A stretch of DNA of 14,001 bases from an uncultured Methanobrevibacter sp. GTDB taxonomy: Archaea > Methanobacteriota > Methanobacteria > Methanobacteriales > Methanobacteriaceae. Every line of letters starts with the position of its first letter. The stretch's first letter is position 1. Below are positions 9,335-14,001 of the stretch, piece by piece. Location of the stretch: contig NZ_ONER01000040.1 in the NCBI RefSeq assembly GCF_900316895.1, positions 1 to 14,001 on the forward strand, read 5' to 3'. The notes beneath the pieces were generated by a model. The model saw only the letters and a list, made by a program, of their open reading frames with translations. It searched no databases and was not told the origin of the DNA. The position numbers were made by a program, and so were the translations under genes.

Positions 9335-9466
9335 TTCATGCCCAATTGAAACATAGCAAAATCAATTTTTACTATAAGTTTAAATTTGATTTGAGAACAT
9401 ATAAAATTAACTAAACTTAACCAAATTTATCTATAACTAAAAAATTGTATACACAGAAAAGATACA

Positions 9467-9474
9467 TTTAAATA
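9467..9474 (+). promoter_or_regulatory. Candidate TATA box for the DUF1002 gene
   Basis: TTTAAATA lies 49 bases before the ATG at 9523. A start site about 25 bases downstream would leave a leader of about 25 bases holding the GAGGTGAT ribosome site at 9511-9518. The same octamer precedes the adhesin-like gene at 4350. Confidence 0.5.
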
Positions 9475-9522
9475 CTTAATAAACTAAATAAAATTTACCA
9501 TAATTATAAAGAGGTGATACTT

Positions 9523-10359
9523 ATGCGTAAGATAATGATTTTGCTAGCCATAATCGTTGTTGGAATGCTTATTCCAGCAGGATTTTCAACTAGCGACACC
9601 CAAGTCGTAATAACCTATGGTGAAACAACCTATAATAATGCAAATTATAAAAATATTGTAGACACATTTTTTACAAATAATGCTGGTGTCGATTTGAAAA
9701 ATGTAGATTCAAAAATTATCACAGCTTCAGACGTAAATAAAATTTCAGGTTCAATTACAGGAAAAACCTACTCTTCAGATCAGGTATTTTCATCCGCACT
9801 CGTGGACTTGAACGACAATGAAGACCTGAAAGTGAGCGTTGACAAATCCAAAATCACAACAATCACCGGAGACATGTACATTTCAGCCCTAAAATCCGCA
9901 GGAATTACAGCAGGACATGTTTATGTGACAAGCCCTGTGGAAGCTACCGGCGAATCCGCGCTTGCAGGCATCATGAACTCATATGAAGAAGTGACTGATG
10001 TTGAAATTCCAGATACCGTAAAAGAAGCGGCAAACAATGAAATTTATACACAAGCTGAAATCGTCAAAAGTTCAGATGTTAACGCCGACGATTTATCAAA
10101 ATTAGTTGATGACGTAAAAGAGGAAGTGCAAGTCAATAATGTTACAGACCACCAGACCATCGTGAACATTATCAACAACTACACTGTCATAAACAATATC
10201 AACATTTCAGACAGCGACATTGAAAACCTTGCAACAAGCATTGAGCAGACACAAAACGTTCAAGGTGACGTAAACACTTACCAAACCGAAGTGTCTGATG
10301 TAATGAACAGTACCGATTCCGGTGATGACAAGGGACTTTTAGATGGATTGTTCAATTAA
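9523..10359 (+). CDS. Secreted DUF1002 (YpuA-like) family protein
   Basis: 278 aa from the ATG at 9523, which follows GAGGTGAT by four bases. A GTG nine bases earlier in frame is part of that ribosome site and is not the likely start. Residues 1-23 are a signal peptide (MRK, hydrophobic core, PAGFS) with no lipobox Cys, so the mature protein is probably free outside the membrane. The middle, with ITGDMYISALKSAGI, HVYVTSPVEATGESALAGIM and a following SYEEV, matches the pattern of DUF1002 proteins such as Bacillus YpuA, where TPEMYxNAL, SPxPVxGxxALxGI and YE recur. The C-terminal third is acidic and probably helical, with an Asn-rich NNYTVINNINIS stretch. The family's biochemical role is not established. 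It is divergent from the exported CobN-like gene, so the two may be co-regulated, but a functional link is only a guess. Confidence 0.85.
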   Translation: MRKIMILLAIIVVGMLIPAGFSTSDTQVVITYGETTYNNANYKNIVDTFFTNNAGVDLKNVDSKIITASDVNKISGSITGKTYSSDQVFSSALVDLNDNEDLKVSVDKSKITTITGDMYISALKSAGITAGHVYVTSPVEATGESALAGIMNSYEEVTDVEIPDTVKEAANNEIYTQAEIVKSSDVNADDLSKLVDDVKEEVQVNNVTDHQTIVNIINNYTVINNINISDSDIENLATSIEQTQNVQGDVNTYQTEVSDVMNSTDSGDDKGLLDGLFN

Positions 10360-10378
10360 TCCATCATCTTATTTTTTT
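10342..10378 (+). terminator. Hairpin plus T-tract ending the DUF1002 gene
   Basis: A perfect 8-bp stem pairs GATGGATT (10342-10349) with AATCCATC (10358-10365) across an 8-base loop, followed by seven T at 10372-10378. The stem uses the codons just before the stop, and the TAA (10357-10359) straddles loop and right arm. In the opposite direction the stem has no U-tract, so it is unlikely to terminate the convergent gene. Confidence 0.7.
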
Positions 10379-10704
10379 AAAATCAATTTTCTCAGCTCAT
10401 TGAGATTCAACTCAATGAACTCTTTATTTTTAGGATCTGACAATAATTCATATTGCTTTAGTTTAGTTTGCTCATATGCCTGCCTCAACAGTTTCTGCAA
10501 ATGGTCAACATCGCTTTCCAATATGAGATTCAATTTAGTTTTTTGCTCCTCATCCAGTTTATCCAAATGAGGTTCTATTGTTGTTTGGAACTTGCGGACA
10601 AGATTGGAATTTTTCTTGGCCATCATCTTCAATACGAAAAATGGGGCTAAAGTGAAAATATGTTCATGCTGCTTCAAATCGTCATATGTAATTTCGTCTT
10701 TCAT
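10369..10704 (-). CDS. Small charged helical protein, function unknown
   Basis: 111 aa. I chose the ATG at 10702-10704 because GAGGTGG ends three bases before it. An ATG 12 bases upstream in frame overlaps that ribosome site and is a poor start. The protein is rich in Lys, Glu, Leu and Gln, with no signal peptide or clear membrane helix, and reads as a mostly helical cytoplasmic protein: an N-terminal YDDLKQHEHIF segment, a mildly hydrophobic LAPFFVLKMMAKK segment near residues 19-31, then amphipathic helices (EPHLDKLDEEQK, LQKLLRQAYEQTK, LNELRKLILKK). I do not recognise a family. It is convergent with the DUF1002 gene, only 9 bases apart, and divergent from the membrane-protein operon. A regulator or adaptor role cannot be argued from sequence alone. 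That it is coding is supported by its ribosome site and coherent amphipathic pattern. Confidence 0.75.
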   Translation of the reverse strand: MKDEITYDDLKQHEHIFTLAPFFVLKMMAKKNSNLVRKFQTTIEPHLDKLDEEQKTKLNLILESDVDHLQKLLRQAYEQTKLKQYELLSDPKNKEFIELNLNELRKLILKK

Positions 10705-10838
10705 AATCCACCTCATGAAGTAATTTAACTAAACCATTTAATATTATTGATTATGTAAAAAAACTATATTAATTTTTGAGTATTACATAGAAACTATTTT
10801 ATATTCACATAATAATAAATTATAAATGGTGAATTTTA
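10705..10838. promoter_or_regulatory. Divergent promoter region of the small helical gene and the membrane operon
   Basis: 134 bp, very AT-rich. Toward the operon, TATATTAA (10765-10772) would give a leader of about 44 bases; TTTTATATT (10797-10805) is closer and would leave almost none. GGTGA (10828-10832) is the ribosome site, six bases before the ATG at 10839. For the minus gene, AATATTAAATGG-type sequence near 10734-10746 is possible but close. No strong palindrome was seen. Confidence 0.4.
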
Positions 10839-11126
10839 ATGTTAGAAGAATATTTACCTTTTGTGGGATTAATAATTTTTGGAAATATAGAAAACCTTAT
10901 CCTATCATCTCAAGGTGTAGTTAATGGTGTGGACCCTAAGGTTTTAGGCGGTTTAAGTATTATTGCAGTAATTGCATGGCTTATAATTGGATTTGTAGCA
11001 ACTGATCTTGCAATACAATACTCCAATTACATCACATTTATCGGAGGCCTTGCAATATTTATTTTAGGTCTTATTTCAATTAAAGATGCAATAACAAACC
11101 TAAGAAAATCAAAAAGAGGTGAATAA
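10839..11126 (+). CDS. Small three-helix membrane protein, half-transporter paralogue A
   Basis: 95 aa with three predicted membrane helices at about residues 8-28, 36-55 and 66-86 and a basic C-terminal tail (NLRKSKRGE). It aligns without gaps to the next gene over about 84 residues, with more than half identical by eye. The strictly shared core is FGNIENLIL-x-SQG in helix 1 (Asn16, Glu18, Asn19 and Gln25 here) and GGLAI-x-ILGL-x-S in helix 3. Polar and acidic residues in helix 1 and a GLxxxxLGL helix 3 resemble one three-helix repeat of LysE-superfamily carriers (MntP, CadD, TerC-like), which usually have two such repeats in one chain. Membership is inferred and I cannot name the substrate. 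Its stop lies one base before the next ATG, so translation is tightly coupled. The charge pattern suggests the C-terminus is inside and the N-terminus (MLEEY) outside. Confidence 0.82.
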   Translation: MLEEYLPFVGLIIFGNIENLILSSQGVVNGVDPKVLGGLSIIAVIAWLIIGFVATDLAIQYSNYITFIGGLAIFILGLISIKDAITNLRKSKRGE

Positions 11127-11127
11127 C

Positions 11128-11400
11128 ATGGTGAATCTGAAAGATTATGCTCCATTTACCGGACTGCTAATTTTCGGAAACATAGAAAACCTTATTTTGG
11201 CTTCACAGGGTGCTGTGGCACATGTAAATCCAATCATTTTAAGTGTGTTGAGCCTCATTGCCGTAGTAATATGGTTGCTGCTTGGTACTTATGGAACAAA
11301 AATAGCCATCAAATATGCCGATTACATCGAAATAATCGGAGGATTGGCAATTATTATTTTAGGTCTGCAATCAATGCTTGAGGCGATGGGAATCATATAA
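11128..11400 (+). CDS. Small three-helix membrane protein, half-transporter paralogue B
   Basis: 90 aa from the ATG at 11128. The ribosome site GAGGTGA (11116-11122) lies in the last codons of the preceding gene; an in-frame GTG at 11119 belongs to that site and is not the likely start. It is a paralogue of the preceding protein, with the same FGNIENLIL-x-SQG helix 1 (Asn18, Glu20, Asn21, Gln27), the same GGLAI-x-ILGL helix 3 and the same three-helix plan. It lacks the basic C-terminal tail (ends EAMGII), and the loop between helices 2 and 3 is basic (TKIAIKYADY) where the partner has TDLAIQYSNY. By the positive-inside rule this suggests the opposite orientation. The natural reading is a heterodimer in which the two chains stand in for the two inverted repeats of one transporter. 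The substrate is unknown; cations are a guess from the LysE-like look. Confidence 0.82.
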   Translation: MVNLKDYAPFTGLLIFGNIENLILASQGAVAHVNPIILSVLSLIAVVIWLLLGTYGTKIAIKYADYIEIIGGLAIIILGLQSMLEAMGII

Positions 11401-11438
11401 ACAATCCCAGATTATGAATAAAGAAGATGAGGTGGAAA

Positions 11439-13277
11439 ATGGGTAGAAAAGATATAGGCAATATCGTAGAGATAATGAAAAATGATTTTAAATCTGCATT
11501 CTCAAACCCGATTGTGACCCTAATTCTTATTGCGATAATTATTTTGCCTTCCCTTTATGCTCTTTTGAACATATACGCATGCTGGGACCCGTATGGAAAT
11601 ACCGGGGAAGTTGAATTCGCAATCGCCAATCTCGATAACGGCACCTCCTTCCAGGACACAAAATTAAATATTGGAAATGAACTTGTCAAGGATTTAAAGA
11701 ACAACACCAAATTTAAATGGACATTTGTCACGGAGGATGAGCTGCGAGACGGGGTGTATAAGGGTGATTATTATGCAGGCATAGTAATACCCAAAAACCT
11801 GAGTAAGAACATCGTTTCGATTGCGACGGACAATCCTAAAGATGCAAAATTAGAATATATTGTAAACGTTAAAGCTAATCCCGTGGCTGCCAAATTGACC
11901 AATACAGCTGCCAATACAGTTTACACCAATCTTAATGCAAAGATTGTTGAATTTATAAACCTTGCTGCATACGGCAAGCTCGGTGAATTGCAGGAAGGTC
12001 TTGCTTCAGGAGCCGAACAGCTATCGAGTGGAGGGTCTCAACTTCAATCAGGTGCAGACCAGGTTTCTTCTGGTGCAGCCCAAGTCAATGACGGAGCATC
12101 ACAGGTTCAAGACGGATCCAAAAAAATCAAACAGGGATCAGACACCATAAAAGAAAAATCTGGTGAAATAGATAAAGGTAAACAAACTATTAAAGAAAAC
12201 TCTGAACTCCTTCAAGAAAAATCTGACGAACTTCAGCAAGGTGCTGAGGAAATACAATCCACAGTTGATCCTTCATTAATACCGGAGGGTCCTGTAAAGG
12301 AATATGCTGAAGGAAGTGCCAAAGTCGCAGACGGAAGCGGTCAAATAGCCGAAGGTTCAAGCAAACTGGCCGACGGTTCTGTAAAATTGGCTGAAGGTTC
12401 ATCAAAAATCACAAACGGTAGCGTATTATTAGCAGAAAAATCCAATGAATTGGCTGACGGTTCTAATAAATTGGCTGAGGGTTCAGTGACCCTTGCAGCA
12501 GGAGCAGAAATGCTTTCCAATGCAGCAGCACAAGCATTATTCAGTGCATCAGCTGCTCTTTTCTCATCTGCAGATGCACTTTCAAGCATTACCGGAATCA
12601 ACGAAACACTTCTTGGGGAATATTTCTTTGCACCAGTCAAATTGGAAACAAATGAAATATTTTCAGTGCCTGATTACGGTTCCAATGTATCCCCATTCTA
12701 TATCGTATTGTCAATGTGGGTCGGTGCTTTAATTACTTGCGTAATGATAGAACCTAAATCAAGTATCGGAACCAAATATTCTCCATTTGAAATGTATTCA
12801 GGTAAGCTTTTAATCTATATAATACTGAGCATACTGCAGGCCTGTGTAACTCTGATTGGGTCATATATCCTAGGAATCTATGTCGATAATTATCTTCTGT
12901 TCTACTTATCGGCGATACTGGTATCGGTGGTGTTCATGATACTGATATATTCCATAATTTCAGCAATAGGAACTGTTGGAAAAGGAGTCTGTGTACTTCT
13001 TTTAGTGCTTCAGATATCAGGTACCGGTGGAATCTACCCTATTGAAATCATGGGCAGTTTCTTCCAGAGCATATATCCATACATGCCAATGACATATGCT
13101 ATCAATCTATTGCGTGAAGCGCAGATTGGAGTTGTCTGGTCAAATTACATCCCTGCATTGATTATCCTTTTAGGAATTGGTGTTGTAACCGTCATTTGTG
13201 CAGTGCTTATTAAGGAAAAAGCAGACAAAGCTTCAAAATACTTTGAAGACCATTTGGAGGAAAGCGGATTATTTTAG
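11439..13277 (+). CDS. YhgE/Pip-family membrane protein with heptad coiled-coil ectodomain
   Basis: 612 aa. The start is the ATG at 11439, three bases after GAGGTGG; the ATG at 11427 overlaps that site. Residues about 24-46 form the N-terminal helix, followed by the YhgE-type segment YACWDPYGNTG and a globular domain (IANLDNG, YAGIVIPKNLS). Two heptad arrays follow at about 189-273 and 288-359, with repeated DGSxxLAEGS-like units, separated by a short DPSLIPEGP break. Five more helices occupy about 416-595 (an ABC-2-permease-like module), including GTGGIYPIEIMGSFFQSIYPYMPMTYAINLLREA, shown here as the family's GIYPIE, FFQ and MTYA motifs. Relatives include Lactococcus Pip (phage infection protein), Bacillus YhgE and type VII secretion EsaA. 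They sit in the membrane with the coiled coil outside; transport or envelope roles have been proposed. It lies 38 bases after the half-transporter pair, probably in one operon. Confidence 0.9.
   Translation: MGRKDIGNIVEIMKNDFKSAFSNPIVTLILIAIIILPSLYALLNIYACWDPYGNTGEVEFAIANLDNGTSFQDTKLNIGNELVKDLKNNTKFKWTFVTEDELRDGVYKGDYYAGIVIPKNLSKNIVSIATDNPKDAKLEYIVNVKANPVAAKLTNTAANTVYTNLNAKIVEFINLAAYGKLGELQEGLASGAEQLSSGGSQLQSGADQVSSGAAQVNDGASQVQDGSKKIKQGSDTIKEKSGEIDKGKQTIKENSELLQEKSDELQQGAEEIQSTVDPSLIPEGPVKEYAEGSAKVADGSGQIAEGSSKLADGSVKLAEGSSKITNGSVLLAEKSNELADGSNKLAEGSVTLAAGAEMLSNAAAQALFSASAALFSSADALSSITGINETLLGEYFFAPVKLETNEIFSVPDYGSNVSPFYIVLSMWVGALITCVMIEPKSSIGTKYSPFEMYSGKLLIYIILSILQACVTLIGSYILGIYVDNYLLFYLSAILVSVVFMILIYSIISAIGTVGKGVCVLLLVLQISGTGGIYPIEIMGSFFQSIYPYMPMTYAINLLREAQIGVVWSNYIPALIILLGIGVVTVICAVLIKEKADKASKYFEDHLEESGLF
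12004..12515 (+). repeat. Two heptad-repeat blocks within the YhgE/Pip-like gene
   Basis: Block 1 (about 12004-12255) reads as GAxQLxSG/GAxQVxDG units drifting into KEKSxEI. Block 2 (about 12300-12515) is more regular, with ADGSxKLAEGS units. The seven-residue period, with small Gly/Ser/Ala at one position and Leu/Val at another, suits the coiled-coil stalk typical of this family. Confidence 0.8.
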
Positions 13278-13307
13278 AAGTTATTCAATAACTTCTAAAT
13301 ATTTTTT
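13273..13307 (+). terminator. 12-bp hairpin plus T-tract ending the YhgE/Pip-like gene
   Basis: TTTAGAAGTTAT (13273-13284) pairs perfectly with ATAACTTCTAAA (13288-13299) around a TCA loop and is followed by six T at 13302-13307. The TAG stop (13275-13277) is in the left arm. The T-tract ends four bases before the next gene's ribosome site, leaving no room for a separate promoter of usual spacing after it. Confidence 0.75.
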
Positions 13308-13310
13308 AGA

Positions 13311-13317
13311 GAAAGGA
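13311..13317 (+). promoter_or_regulatory. Ribosome binding site of the second adhesin-like gene
   Basis: GAAAGGAG-type sequence directly after the terminator T-tract, about nine bases before the ATG at 13327. It supports that start and shows the message has a leader. Confidence 0.7.
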
Positions 13318-13326
13318 GATAACAAA

Positions 13327-14001
13327 ATGAAAAAAAAGAGTTTACTGATAATTTTATTGGTTGCTTGCATGATTTTTAGCGTTTCCAGTGTTGCAGCTAA
13401 TGACGGCAATGACACATCTTTAGCCAGTGACGAAAACAATCCTGTTGTCGATAGCGGCATTGAAGATGTGAAAGCATCCAGCAATACTGAAGATCAGCCA
13501 TTGAAAGAAAGCACTACAGACAACGGAACTTTCACAGCATTACAACTGAAAATTCTTACTGCCGGTGAGGGAAGCACAGTCACTTTAAACAACGATTACA
13601 AGTATAATGACGACTTTAAACTCACTACTGGAGTTTTCATCAATAAGGACATAACCATTGACGGTAATGGACACAGCATTGACGGAATGGGAAAATCCAG
13701 AATTTTCAACATCAACTATGGTGACGGATTAAAGCATTACAACGTCATATTGAAAAACATCAATTTCAAAAATGGCCATGCCAATATCTACGGCGGCGCA
13801 ATATTAAACTTTGCATACCTGACAGTTGACCACTGTACCTTTTCAGACAACTATGCAGGCACTGCTGCCGGAGCAATTAACTCTTTAGGTGCTTTAGACT
13901 TAAAAAATTCTGTATTTAACAGAAATTCCGCAGGAGGAGACGCAGGTGCAGTATTTTCACTGACATTCAAAAAGAGTGCAGAATTCTATTACCAGTATTT
14001 T
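13327..14001 (+). CDS. Secreted adhesin-like beta-helix protein, 3' end outside window
   Basis: The frame is open from the ATG at 13327 to the window edge (225 codons). Residues 1-22 form a signal peptide (MKKKS, hydrophobic core, cleavage near VAA|ND). An acidic, low-complexity linker follows to about residue 60. Residues about 66-115 are a capping module of the ALQLKIL...GSTVTLNNDYKY...ITIDGNGHSID type, common at the start of archaeal and bacterial beta-helix surface proteins. From about residue 130 on, beta-helix coils appear with GGAI, TFSDN, GAI and FNRNSAGGDAGA motifs, resembling polymorphic-membrane-protein and pectate-lyase-like repeats. It is probably a surface adhesin, of a different beta-helix subtype from the one at the left edge (GGAI coils rather than Asn-rich NNxI coils). 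The C-terminal anchor cannot be seen. It follows the YhgE/Pip-like gene by 49 bases, across a strong terminator-like hairpin. Confidence 0.88.
   Translation, partial: MKKKSLLIILLVACMIFSVSSVAANDGNDTSLASDENNPVVDSGIEDVKASSNTEDQPLKESTTDNGTFTALQLKILTAGEGSTVTLNNDYKYNDDFKLTTGVFINKDITIDGNGHSIDGMGKSRIFNINYGDGLKHYNVILKNINFKNGHANIYGGAILNFAYLTVDHCTFSDNYAGTAAGAINSLGALDLKNSVFNRNSAGGDAGAVFSLTFKKSAEFYYQYF

Larger units (their letters stand above)
9323..9522. promoter_or_regulatory. Divergent intergenic region between the CobN-like and DUF1002 genes
   Basis: A 200-bp AT-rich region carries both promoters. Toward the minus-strand gene, TTTATATG (9398-9405) or the ACTTATAG segment at 9371-9380 could be the TATA box. 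Two tandem 10-bp near-repeats, TTAACTAAAC (9407-9416) and TTAACCAAAT (9417-9426), lie mid-region. AAATCAA (9359-9365) and TTGATTT (9386-9392) form a spaced inverted repeat. Any of these could be a regulator site, but base composition makes chance likely. Confidence 0.4.

Noticed and set aside
9299..9339. Short 16-codon leader peptide from ATG 9337-9339 (minus)
   Set aside because: It has no ribosome site of its own and exists because the true ribosome site lies within it. It is relevant only as part of the possible A6 slippage explanation for the start.
11391..11416. GGGAAT...AATCCC as a terminator after the second half-transporter gene
   Set aside because: The stem has a mismatch and no T-tract follows; the operon probably continues into the YhgE/Pip-like gene.
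11962..12732. Open frames on both strands within the heptad region of the YhgE/Pip-like gene
   Set aside because: Repeat-driven shadows; the sense frame fits the family from end to end.
13281..13484. Minus-strand 67-codon frame over the start of the second adhesin-like gene
   Set aside because: It is antisense to a clear signal peptide and ribosome site, and has no start signal of its own.

Overview
The window looks like a piece of a Methanobrevibacter-type methanogen genome (Methanobacteriales). It is AT-rich. Ribosome binding sites are of the archaeal GGAGGTGA type. It carries two very large secreted, Asn-rich, beta-helix adhesin-like proteins with lysine-rich Ig-like modules, and an exported CobN-like protein. 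These traits fit rumen or gut Methanobrevibacter. The genus is inferred from protein style and was not tested.

Layout. Positions 1-4350 (minus) hold the first 1450 codons of an adhesin-like protein that runs off the left edge. It has a signal peptide, two consecutive beta-helix modules, a nine-unit Cys heptad repeat and Ig-like domains. Positions 4457-9322 (minus) hold a CobN/BchH-like chelatase large subunit with a signal peptide and a C-terminal membrane anchor; it appears to start at an ACG codon. A 200-bp divergent intergenic region follows. Positions 9523-10359 (plus) encode a secreted DUF1002/YpuA-family protein, convergent with a small helical protein of unknown function at 10369-10704 (minus). 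Positions 10839-13277 (plus) form a probable three-gene operon: two paralogous three-helix membrane proteins that look like the halves of one transporter, then a YhgE/Pip-family membrane protein. A second adhesin-like protein starts at 13327 and runs off the right edge.

The common theme is the cell envelope. Seven of the eight genes encode secreted, surface-anchored or membrane proteins. No mobile element, CRISPR array, tRNA or rRNA was seen. The most notable points are the ACG start, an exported chelatase subunit with no visible ATPase partner, the Cys heptad repeat, the split half-transporter pair with opposite charge bias, and three terminator hairpins built across stop codons. Intergenic gaps are all 200 bp or shorter.
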